A stretch of 64,000 bases of DNA from Lactococcus paracarnosus (GTDB taxonomy: Bacteria > Bacillota > Bacilli > Lactobacillales > Streptococcaceae): positions 1,054,001 to 1,118,000 of the forward strand of contig NZ_CP017195.1 in assembly GCF_006770285.1 (NCBI RefSeq). Direction: 5' to 3'. Both the position numbers and the translations under genes were made by a program. The notes below the pieces were generated by a model. It did no database searches. It saw nothing but the letters and a program-made list of their open reading frames with translations, and was not told the origin of the DNA. Positions 1 to 8,569 of the stretch are shown here, one piece after another; positions within the stretch are counted from its first letter, which is position 1, and every line of letters starts with the position of its first letter.

Positions 1-597
1 GACTTGTGGTCACCAGACTACAAGGATAATCTGATGCTAATCGATGGGGCGCGTGAAATAATTGGCATGGGTCTAAATGAACAGGGCAGTAGTCTGAATA
101 GCAAGGATATGGGGCAGCTGAATCAGGCTTATGATCGCCTCAAGGACTTGACACCAAATATTAAGGCAGTCGTTGCTGATGAAATCAAGCAGTACATGAT
201 TAATAATGAGGCAGCAGCTGCAGTTACCTTTTCTGGAGAAGCCTCTGAGATGGTCAGCCAAAACAAGGACTTGCACTATGTGGTGCCCAGTGAAGGCTCA
301 AATCTGTGGTTTGATAATATCGTCATTCCCAAAACAGCTAAGAACTTTACGGCAGCTTATGCCTTTATCAATTTCATGTTAACTCCTAAGCATGCCGCTC
401 AAAATGCTGAGTATGTTGGCTATGCAACGCCTAATGCAGCAGCTAAAAAATTACTACCAAAAGACATCCTGGAAGATAAGGCATTTTATCCGAGTGATCA
501 AGCGATGAAAAATTTGGAAGTTTATAAAAATTTAGGACCAGAATACTTAGGTATCTATAATGACTTATTTTTGTCGATCAAGATGTATCGGAAATAA
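1..597 (+). CDS. potD: Spermidine/putrescine ABC transporter substrate-binding protein, C-terminal part (5' truncated by window)
   Basis: The reading frame is open from base 1, so the true start lies left of the window and about 198 codons are visible. The C-terminal lobe matches PotD-type binding proteins: an alternating helix/strand pattern, a segment reading WFDNIVIPKTAKN (about residues 100-112 of the visible part), and then the NFMLTPKHAAQNAEYVGYAT region that closes the polyamine site. In this family the protein is a membrane-anchored extracytoplasmic receptor that delivers polyamines to PotABC. The upstream genes would be expected to be potABC but are not visible. A hairpin terminator follows at 641-666, so this is probably the last gene of its operon. 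The family call is confident; specificity (spermidine or putrescine) is not resolved. Confidence 0.88.
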   Translation, partial: DLWSPDYKDNLMLIDGAREIIGMGLNEQGSSLNSKDMGQLNQAYDRLKDLTPNIKAVVADEIKQYMINNEAAAAVTFSGEASEMVSQNKDLHYVVPSEGSNLWFDNIVIPKTAKNFTAAYAFINFMLTPKHAAQNAEYVGYATPNAAAKKLLPKDILEDKAFYPSDQAMKNLEVYKNLGPEYLGIYNDLFLSIKMYRK

Positions 598-640
598 TTG
601 TTTTTATCTGGTATTTGGAACACCTCTAAAATTAAACTGA

Positions 641-666
641 AAACAAGCCGTGTGCTTGTTTTTTTG
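641..666 (+). terminator. Rho-independent terminator after potD
   Basis: A short inverted repeat, AACAAGC/GCTTGTT with a 4-nt loop, is followed by a T run. It ends the potD transcript. No further gene is visible between here and 994; that stretch is AT-rich and holds only the promoter listed next. Confidence 0.7.
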
Positions 667-782
667 TTGTCCAAATAAGGTAAATTATTTTACTTAGCCT
701 CTTATTCGAAATTAGGTCAGTTTTATAATATTGATTGATAAATTTATCTAATATTTATTTTTCGAAAAATATAACTTAATTT

Positions 783-811
783 TTGACAAACTATAATGCC
801 TTATGTATACT
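783..811 (+). promoter_or_regulatory. Predicted sigma-70-type promoter for the LXG cassette
   Basis: TTGACA at 783-788 and TATACT at 806-811 are separated by exactly 17 bases. Transcription would start near 818, leaving a leader of about 175 nt before the LXG toxin start at 995. The leader has no obvious conserved riboswitch fold that I recognise. The toxin's ribosome binding site is AAAGGA near 980. Confidence 0.6.
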
Positions 812-994
812 TAAGTGAAAATATTGATTAAAAAAAAAGTTTATTTCACTTTTTGACGTGTGTAGAAAAGAGAAACATGTATAGAATAATATCCTCAATC
901 TTGATAAAAGAGTCAAAGGCAAGTAGGAACGTCCCAATATTTAAGTAGGGAGGTTATCAAAAATGCTTATTTAAAAAGAAAGGAATGACTTGTC

Positions 995-2221
995 ATGGGA
1001 TTAATTTATAACCCAAGTGAATCAGAAGAGTTGGTATCAAATTTCAATGCTAGTATTGCTACTTGTGAACAAATGATTTCGGATTTAAAGAATGGGAATG
1101 AGCACCTTGTTGGTGCACTGAATAGTAAGCAATTGAGTGGAGCAGCTTTCACTGCAGGACAAGCTTTGTTTACACAGCTGGTTATACCAGCTGTCAATAA
1201 ATCTGATACCGCCATTCATGAATTGAAAGCGAAACTACAACAATATAGTCAATATACTAGGGATGCAGGTGGTGAAATTCTTGATGAAGATAAATTGAAC
1301 GAGCAACTTGAAGCATTATGGCATCAGTAAGCCTTAATCACTTCACAAATTAGGCTTTATCAAGCTCAGGCAAGAGTATCTGAAACACCAGAGTTGACAG
1401 CAATGTGCTACAGCTATACGAGTACACTCACAAATTTCATAAATACCGTTCAAGAAGATATTCGAAGAGTCGAGGAAAAACTCAAGAAACTTCATGAAAT
1501 TGATATGAAGATTGCCACTTTGTTTAATGGTATTTCGAATAAATTTTCAATTATTTCCGATGGTATTTTGACAATCAATAATGCGAGTTTTGATAAAACT
1601 GGTAAATTTGTTATAAAGGCAAGTAGTAAAAACTTTGATAGAATTAAAGCATTTGTCAGAGATATTTATAGTAGAACAAAAGATGAGACTTTAAATACTA
1701 TTTTTGAGGAGACCATTCAAGATGGTGTCAAAAAAAATACGGATGTTGCAGTTAAAATAGCCGTAGAGAATGTTTGGAAAAATCGATACACAACTGAACT
1801 TGCAAGTGGTAAAATAATGGGAAAAGTATCGGGTGCTACAGCATCGGCCATGAAAGATGCAGAAGGATTAGCATTAAAATCGGGGAAAAGTTTAGGTAGG
1901 TGTGTATCTGGTGGATTTTCTGTTATTGGTGGTGTTATGGACGGTTTCTCGGATTATCAACACGACAAAAATGTAGGGAAAGCTATTGCACATGGGGTAC
2001 TATCAACAGGTGGAGCGTTATTTATCGCAGGTGTAGCATCGGCTATACCTGGTCCAGGCTGGGCGATTGCAGCTGGGATAATTGGCGGAGTCGCTGTAGG
2101 CAAGTTGATTGATGTTGCATTTGATCAAAAGGGAGTAAAAGATTTCTTTAAAAATTCAGAGAAGAATATAGGCAAAGCTGTATCAGGATTTTTTGGATCA
2201 GTAAGGAAGGCTCTTACATGA
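995..2221 (+). pseudogene. LXG-domain T7SS polymorphic toxin with in-frame stop; glycine-rich, probably membrane-active C-terminus
   Basis: Two open segments in the same frame (995-1330, 111 aa; and from 1331 to 2221) are separated only by a TAA at 1328-1330. Read through, they give a single protein of about 408 positions. The N-terminus (GLIYNPSESEELVSNFNAS, then HLVGALNSKQLSGAAFTAG) is the classic start of an LXG domain, the helical targeting module of T7SS toxins. The second segment continues the helical LXG rod and then enters a Gly/Ala-rich hydrophobic stretch (about 1900-2130) with small-residue spacing like the glycine zippers of pore-forming LXG toxins. An ATG at 1394 could restart translation, but that product would lack the targeting N-terminus. 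The next gene overlaps by 4 bases. Nonsense mutation is the simplest reading; pore formation is inference. Confidence 0.8.
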
Positions 2222-2784
2222 CAAAAAGAAAATGGATAAGTGTTAAGTGGGCAGGACTACCTAGTATACGATATTTTTTCTTAACACTCCCTAATGGACA
2301 AAGGGTAATTGTGGATAATTGGTCAGGGTTTAGGATTTTACATTACATTCCTTTTATTCGTAAATATCAAAAATTTGATGCCTACTTTATTCCTGATGAT
2401 ATCGATATTTCTGATTGGGAACATTTGTTAGTTAGTGAATATGATATGGTGTGGGGCGCTGCTAAAGTTTCTGGTAGAATCTTTGTTTTAAGACTAGTGG
2501 CTGGAGGAACAATAGGAGGAGTAATTCTAGGTTTATTCGAGATGTTAGGAAAAACCCTAATAAATATACTTAAATTTTTACACATTCCTTCTTTTGTTTT
2601 TATCATCATTTTTAGTTTCTTACTCTGGTGGTTAACAAATTATGTAAGTAATGTAAATATTAAGAAAAAAATTCCCATAAAACGTTTCGATTTTCAAGAA
2701 AAAATAATTAAAATAAAATTTAGAGATTTACTATTTTCTATAGGAATAAATATTTTTGTAATTGGAATAATTTTTTTCTTGTAA
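2218..2784 (+). CDS. Polytopic membrane protein, candidate immunity protein for the LXG toxin
   Basis: The 188-aa product overlaps the toxin end (ATGA), the coupling expected of an immunity gene. The N-terminal half is soluble (RYFFLTLPNGQRVIVDN, then IPFIRKYQKFDAYFIPDD). The C-terminal half has hydrophobic segments at about residues 90-112, 120-142 and 170-188. The layout of a short soluble start with a PFI/Y motif followed by membrane spans is reminiscent of DUF443-type immunity proteins against membrane-depolarising T7SS toxins, but I cannot confirm the family. A membrane location would suit protection against a pore-forming toxin. The frame is intact, unlike the genes on both sides. The role is inferred from position and topology. 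Confidence 0.6.
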   Translation: MTKRKWISVKWAGLPSIRYFFLTLPNGQRVIVDNWSGFRILHYIPFIRKYQKFDAYFIPDDIDISDWEHLLVSEYDMVWGAAKVSGRIFVLRLVAGGTIGGVILGLFEMLGKTLINILKFLHIPSFVFIIIFSFLLWWLTNYVSNVNIKKKIPIKRFDFQEKIIKIKFRDLLFSIGINIFVIGIIFFL

Positions 2785-2792
2785 TCCTAAGG

Positions 2793-2930
2793 ATGGATTA
2801 TAGTGATGAAATGATAATTGGGTTGATTTTTCTAACTTGGATGGCATTCTTTGCCTACTCAGGAATCATAAGAACAGCAGATTTGTATATTACTTATAAC
2901 GAGGAGATAGAAAATGGAAAAGGAAAATAG
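2793..2930 (+). CDS. Small single-span membrane protein (45 aa)
   Basis: ATG at 2793 opens a 45-residue frame ending TAG at 2928-2930. The first half contains one hydrophobic segment (MIIGLIFLTWMAFFAYSGII); the tail is charged. The ORF starts 8 bases after the putative immunity gene, has AAGGA just upstream, and overlaps the start of the DUF4176 gene by 17 bases. These features suggest a translated small gene within the cassette. I do not recognise the family; small one-span proteins are common in LXG loci. Confidence 0.5.
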   Translation: MDYSDEMIIGLIFLTWMAFFAYSGIIRTADLYITYNEEIENGKGK

Positions 2931-3284
2931 TTTATTACCAATTGGTAGCGTGGTTTATCTGAAAGAAGGAACTGTAAAAATGGTTATTATTGGACGTTCC
3001 AATCTTTTGACACTTCCAGAAAAGGAAACAGTTTTGTTTGATTATTCCGCTGTTATATACCCACTTGGATATGTAGGAGAAAAAGAAATTTATTTCTTCA
3101 ATAAGAATGATGTGGATAAAATTGAATTTAAAGGCTACTCTGATAGTGAAAACGAGCAATTTGTAAAAATATGCTTGATTATCAAAATAAACCAGAAAAT
3201 TTTTTTATTCAAGGAAATGTTGATGAATTTTTAGAACAAGAAAAAGAACACAAAAATCCTGAAGAACAAAGCTTTGGATTCTAA
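2914..3284 (+). pseudogene. DUF4176 protein of the LXG cassette, frameshifted near its 3' end
   Basis: The start (SLLPIGSVVYLKEGTVKMVIIGR) is diagnostic of DUF4176, a small protein family encoded beside LXG toxins and thought to be a T7SS accessory. The frame as read stops at 3234 with an unrelated tail. Adding one A to the five-A run at 3165-3169 restores a continuous 123-aa protein ending at TAA 3282-3284 with the acidic tail EHKNPEEQSFGF. A one-base contraction is therefore likely, either a real mutation or a homopolymer sequencing error. The ribosome binding site GAGGAG lies just before the ATG. Confidence 0.75.
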
Positions 3285-3296
3285 GGGTTTTTGACT

Positions 3297-3365
3297 ATGA
3301 TTTTTCAAGCGCGAAACCTAGGGCATCATCTAAATGAAATTAGTCGTCGTATGTTTTTGGAGTAA
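3297..3365 (+). pseudogene. Possible remnant of the next LXG-cassette gene (22 codons)
   Basis: ATG at 3297 opens only 22 codons (MIFQARNLGHHLNEISRRMF and two more residues) before TAA. It begins 12 bases after the restored DUF4176 stop and looks like the start of a helical protein cut short. It could be a truncated partner gene or chance; support is weak. Confidence 0.25.
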
Positions 3366-4862
<1,497 letters not shown>

Positions 4863-4900
4863 AAACTAGCGTTTAGGAAACGTGCGAACGATAGGAAAAG

Positions 4901-4936
4901 ACAGGTTGTGGCGCACTATGCCACGTTCTGTTTTTG
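4901..4936 (+). terminator. Terminator after the RNA methyltransferase
   Basis: An imperfect hairpin, ACAGGTTGTGGC against GCCACGTTCTGT, is followed by TTTTT. The rest of the 4863-5163 gap holds a second weak GAGA.../...TCTC hairpin with a T run near 5041 and no gene that I can support. Confidence 0.55.
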
Positions 4937-5163
4937 ACTCGGGAGCCACTTTCCTGTTAGTTTGTGCTGGCCATCAAGGAAGAAGTAAGAAAAAATTTAG
5001 AGTTTTTATAAATGAGAGATTTCAGATTTGGATCTAGGGTCTCTTTTTTGTTGTTTTCTACATTCAGACAACTCATTCTATTTTTCCTACTATCCACCTC
5101 ATCATTGAAATTCTACAAGAAACCTGTCATAATGAGTATTAAAAAAGAATAGATGGAGCAAAC

Positions 5164-5745
5164 ATGACCCTACATATTGACCCTTTATCAGCAAAAGCTG
5201 GAAAAATAGATGGCTTACAAGTGATTCAGTCCAAAATGGTGACGGATGATCGTGGCACCGTACGAGAACTTTACCGGGAGACGAGTTATACTGCTTTCTT
5301 ACCTGATACTGTAACAGCATGGCGTCAAGTGAATTTAACACGGACTAAGCGTGGTGCAGTACGTGGTCTTCATGGTGAAGCCATGGCCAAATTAGTCACT
5401 GTTGCCCATGGGTCAGCCTTTGGGGTTTATGTGGATACTAGACCCGATAGTCCGACGATTGGTGCAGTGGTCACAGTCAACTTGACACCTGGTGTTCAAG
5501 TCTTTGTGCCACAAGGTGTCTGTAATGGCTTCCAAGCCCTTGATGACGACACAGAATATCTTTACTTTTTTGATAATGAGTGGCAACCTGGTATGTCGGG
5601 TGTTGCCTTAACACCACTCGATACTGAACTTGGTATAGATTGGCCTATCGCCATCGATTCAAGTAATTTAGATCAAGTATCTGAAAAAGATGCCAAGGCA
5701 CCGACACTTAAGGCAATACTTGACTTGCAAACTAAAGAAGTCTGA
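5164..5745 (+). CDS. RmlC-like cupin, dTDP-4-dehydrorhamnose 3,5-epimerase family (atypical)
   Basis: The 193-aa product has the RmlC fold signature: DDRGTVRELYRE near residue 27, QVNLTRTKRGAVRGLHGE around residue 60-75 (the RGLH histidine is the usual catalytic base), and FVPQGVCNGFQALDDDTEYLYF around residues 118-137. In canonical RmlC the second motif reads PxGFAHGF; here the histidine position is Asn, so classical epimerase activity is doubtful. No other rhamnose genes (rmlA, B or D) are nearby, the gene appears monocistronic, and a terminator follows at 5858-5900. It may be a paralogue with a different sugar-nucleotide substrate. The ribosome binding site GGAG lies at 5155-5158. Confidence 0.75.
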   Translation: MTLHIDPLSAKAGKIDGLQVIQSKMVTDDRGTVRELYRETSYTAFLPDTVTAWRQVNLTRTKRGAVRGLHGEAMAKLVTVAHGSAFGVYVDTRPDSPTIGAVVTVNLTPGVQVFVPQGVCNGFQALDDDTEYLYFFDNEWQPGMSGVALTPLDTELGIDWPIAIDSSNLDQVSEKDAKAPTLKAILDLQTKEV

Positions 5746-5857
5746 TAGCTATAGGAGATTAGGCGCGTGATGGGTCTACCATGATGGTTAAGTGCTATCG
5801 TTTATTTTCATTGGTACCTGACAAAATAAATAAAGCAGTTAGTATACACTTTTTAAA

Positions 5858-5900
5858 AGCAGTTTGAGTCGTTATCCCAACTTACTCAAGCTGTTTTTTT
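5858..5900 (+). terminator. Terminator after the RmlC-like gene
   Basis: CAGTTTGAGT pairs with ACTCAAGCTG (one G-T wobble) around a 14-nt loop and is followed by seven T. It separates the cupin gene from the two-component system. Confidence 0.75.
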
Positions 5901-5902
5901 GA

Positions 5903-5931
5903 TTTGGAAATAACGCAATGTATGCTATAGT
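5903..5931 (+). promoter_or_regulatory. Promoter for the ComP-like/ComA-like operon
   Basis: A weak -35, TTTGGA at 5903-5908, is followed after 17 bases by TATAGT at 5926-5931 with an upstream TG (extended -10). The leader to the kinase ATG at 6074 is about 135 nt and ends with a good GGGAGG ribosome binding site. No convincing pheromone gene is visible in the 5746-6073 gap. Confidence 0.55.
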
Positions 5932-6073
5932 AGTAACTAAAGGCTTAAGATAGCTACGATTAGATATGAACAGCGTAATAGCTGATTTGGGCATAAATTG
6001 ATCGTAGGGGTAGGTGTTAGTTTGTATTTAGCCCTACATAATCAAAATAAAGATAGGGAGGTAGCGTAAGTAA

Positions 6074-7855
6074 ATGAACCGCAAGCAAGAAAAAATAAAC
6101 TATGCTTATCAGACTTGGCTAGTTTTTGTGCTTGTCACTTGTCTTGCTTTTTATTATTTTTTAACCATGTCATCTTCCACCTATATTGGCATAAGTGTTA
6201 CCAAAAAAGCAGACCAGTGGCAGATCAATAACCTACAACATGATGGTGCTGCAACTCAATCAGGTCTACTAGCAGGTGATAGCATCATAAATGTAGATGG
6301 TAAGCTGCCAGAAAATGAAACAAGCATTAAAAAATGGTTGATAATTGAGCAAGCCAAGGAGGTGACGGTTGAGAGAGGTGGTCAAAAAATCTCTTACACC
6401 TTCATTGAGAATCAGCTTAACTTACAGCGATACTTGCAATTCTTAATGCTTGTCATCGTCATATTGATCTTTTTAGGATGGTACAGTCAAAAACAGATTA
6501 TCAGTCGTAGAAGCAGTTATTTCTATTATTTTGTCGTTAGTGTGATAGTAACCTTACTCACTATCGTGCCGTCAAGTACTGGTAATACAGTCGCACGTTG
6601 TATACTTATCCTGATGATATCGATTTTTCCTTTGTTCATCTGTGTCTTTTCTTACCGGACATATGTCATAAAAGAACAATTAAATCGACATAAAACTGTC
6701 TTATTTTGCCTTGCTGTCTTGCTTATCAATAGCATACTTTTATTAAGTAATTTGCTATTTGATATGCCACTGCAAGTTATTCAGTATTTAGATAGCGGTA
6801 TATTTTATACTTTATTTATGTCACTAGTAGTCATCAGTCTAGGCAATGTATTAAAAAAAGGTAACAAGAGTAGTGATGCTAATTTAGTCTTACTCAGCCT
6901 ATTGAGTACACTGCCATTTCTATTTTGTTATATGTTACAGCTAGGCTGGGCGGCACCTTTTTCTGTCGTGATCCCTTTTTTAATTATACCTGTCATGGCA
7001 CTTTTTCATCGATTGACGCTTGCAAAGAGTTTTATCTTTAGATATAGATTACCTCATCAAGTTTTTTATCTGATCATGACAGCAAGCGCTACTCTAGTCA
7101 TGATCTTACTAGTTTTACTGAGTCACTATGTGCCACTCTTTTTTGTAGGCATATATGGGTTTTTACTGTCTTATGCCTTGCTATCTATCGTCATCGAGAT
7201 ATTCTCTCTTATTCGACATGATAGGCGGGCAAGTGATGATTTAACGTCGTTTATAGCTGCAGAAGAGGAGCGAGAAAAAATTTCTCTCCATATTCATGAC
7301 ACGTTAATTCAAGATATAGTCTATTTCATTAGAAAATTAAAGGAAAAAAAAGCTGTCTCGGAAATAGACACTGAGTCTATTGAGATGCTAGAAGAGACGA
7401 TTTATCTATTGCGTGAACTTTGTACGGATGTCTACCCTTTGATGATTCAAGAATTAGGCTTAAAAAATGCCCTAGCTAACATGGCCAGCCAGCTACAAAA
7501 AAAATATCCTGTCTTAATCACCCTAAAAATAGAAGTGATAGACTTACAATTATCAGGAAAAGTGAGTAATTTTATCCTTAGATCTGTTAAGGAATTAATG
7601 ACCAATAGTATCTTACATGGTCAAGCAAGGGAAATTACCTTGTCAATTTCAGAAGCTAACCATGCTTATTGTTTCTCTATAGCAGATGATGGTTGTTTTA
7701 TTGTCAAAGAAAAAACGATCAGGACAGATAACCATTTTGGACTAGATAAGATAAAAGAAAAGTTGAAATTGTTAAACGGTACGCTAGCTATTGAGACTGC
7801 TAATGGGACATGTATACGGTTTACAATCCCAGAGATGAAGGAGACGAGTAAATGA
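6074..7855 (+). CDS. ComP-like sensor histidine kinase with N-terminal PDZ-like domain (NarL-type HisKA_3)
   Basis: The 593-aa product has one N-terminal membrane span (about residues 14-32), a PDZ-like segment facing outward (about 35-115, with GAATQSGLLAGDSIINVDGK), seven or more further spans to about residue 380, then a HisKA_3 dimerisation domain with the phosphorylatable histidine in HIHDT (His408) and a HATPase_c domain (SVKELMTNSILHGQA; HFGLDKIKEKL). A PDZ domain within a polytopic sensor is the architecture of ComP, the Bacillus quorum-sensing kinase. The end overlaps the response regulator gene (ATGA), so they are translationally coupled. The ligand is unknown, and no peptide pheromone gene is seen next door. 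Confidence 0.85.
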   Translation: MNRKQEKINYAYQTWLVFVLVTCLAFYYFLTMSSSTYIGISVTKKADQWQINNLQHDGAATQSGLLAGDSIINVDGKLPENETSIKKWLIIEQAKEVTVERGGQKISYTFIENQLNLQRYLQFLMLVIVILIFLGWYSQKQIISRRSSYFYYFVVSVIVTLLTIVPSSTGNTVARCILILMISIFPLFICVFSYRTYVIKEQLNRHKTVLFCLAVLLINSILLLSNLLFDMPLQVIQYLDSGIFYTLFMSLVVISLGNVLKKGNKSSDANLVLLSLLSTLPFLFCYMLQLGWAAPFSVVIPFLIIPVMALFHRLTLAKSFIFRYRLPHQVFYLIMTASATLVMILLVLLSHYVPLFFVGIYGFLLSYALLSIVIEIFSLIRHDRRASDDLTSFIAAEEEREKISLHIHDTLIQDIVYFIRKLKEKKAVSEIDTESIEMLEETIYLLRELCTDVYPLMIQELGLKNALANMASQLQKKYPVLITLKIEVIDLQLSGKVSNFILRSVKELMTNSILHGQAREITLSISEANHAYCFSIADDGCFIVKEKTIRTDNHFGLDKIKEKLKLLNGTLAIETANGTCIRFTIPEMKETSK

Positions 7856-8454
7856 CGATAAACTTATCATTAATAGATGATCATCAGTTGGTTTTACATG
7901 GTCTAGAAGAAAAATTAAAATCTGTAGATCAATTCACTGTTGTCGGTAGCTATGATAATGTTGAGGGTTTCATCATGTGCTTAAAAAAAAAGCAAGTAGA
8001 TGTCGTTATCATGGATTTAATGCTTAAAGAATTGCATGGTTTTGAGCTAATCAAACAAATACGAGAGTTGGGATATGTAGACTTAAAAATTATTCTGATT
8101 TCAGGATTTTATGAAGAGCTATTACATAAGCGGGCGCTGGAATTAGGCGTTAAAGCGTTTTTAAGAAAAGAAGTGAGTTATGCTGAATTGATCAGCTGCA
8201 TCATCAATGTTGCGGCCGGCAATCATATTTTGCCAGAGTTTCTTGTAGCACATACAGAACAAGCCTTATTATCTGATGTTGAACGTGAAGTTTTGTCATT
8301 ACTAATATCAGAATATACAAATGAAAAGATTGCCCAAGCCTTATTTATTAGTCGTCGAACAGTCGAAACACATGTCTCAACTATTTGCCGAAAATTAGGT
8401 GTCAATTCTCGTATCGGAGCAGTTCGAGAGGGGTTGAAATTAAAGCTTATTTAA
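7852..8454 (+). CDS. NarL/FixJ (ComA-like) response regulator
   Basis: The 200-aa product has a receiver domain with acidic pair Asp9-Asp10 and phospho-acceptor Asp55 (VIMDLML), followed by a LuxR-type helix-turn-helix (LLSDVEREVLSLLISEYTNE, then ISRRTVETHVSTICRKLGV). It is the cognate partner of the overlapping PDZ-containing kinase. Directly after its stop codon lies an exact copy of the palindrome recognised by Bacillus ComA (8458-8473), and then a MacB-type transporter operon. Regulation of that transporter is the obvious inference. The start overlaps the kinase stop by four bases. Confidence 0.9.
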   Translation: MTINLSLIDDHQLVLHGLEEKLKSVDQFTVVGSYDNVEGFIMCLKKKQVDVVIMDLMLKELHGFELIKQIRELGYVDLKIILISGFYEELLHKRALELGVKAFLRKEVSYAELISCIINVAAGNHILPEFLVAHTEQALLSDVEREVLSLLISEYTNEKIAQALFISRRTVETHVSTICRKLGVNSRIGAVREGLKLKLI

Positions 8455-8457
8455 AAA

Positions 8458-8473
8458 TTGCGGTCTTCCGCAA
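8458..8473. promoter_or_regulatory. ComA-box-like operator TTGCGG-N4-CCGCAA
   Basis: A perfect 6-4-6 palindrome, TTGCGG TCTT CCGCAA, lies three bases after the response regulator stop. It equals the consensus half-site arrangement described for Bacillus ComA. The hairpin it could form in RNA is not followed by T, so it is not itself a terminator; the true terminator comes just after it. Function as an operator is inferred. Confidence 0.6.
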
Positions 8474-8506
8474 AAAGACAGTCGGTAAATACGGATGTCT
8501 TTTTTT
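8472..8506 (+). terminator. Terminator after the two-component system
   Basis: AAAAAGACA pairs with TGTCTTTTT around a 15-nt loop and is followed by a T run. The left arm overlaps the end of the ComA-box-like palindrome by two bases. Confidence 0.7.
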
Positions 8507-8527
8507 ATTGGCTGAGGTATGCTTGAT

Positions 8528-8551
8528 ATAAGCGTTAATTGATACGCTTAT
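8528..8551. promoter_or_regulatory. Perfect 8-bp inverted repeat before the ABC operon
   Basis: ATAAGCGT and ACGCTTAT are separated by 8 bases and lie about 20 bases before the ABC-transporter ATG. The layout fits an operator for a dimeric regulator, or an RNA hairpin near the ribosome binding site (GAGGAGG at 8561-8567). No clean -35/-10 pair is evident. Confidence 0.4.
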
Positions 8552-8569
8552 TGTAAACTAGAGGAGGTT

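Noticed and set aside
853..885. Second TTGACG/TATAGA promoter before the LXG gene
   Set aside because: Spacer of 21 bases is too long.
5968..6003. Possible short pheromone ORF (MNSVIADLGIN) before the ComP-like kinase
   Set aside because: Only 11 codons, no ribosome binding site and no secretion features.
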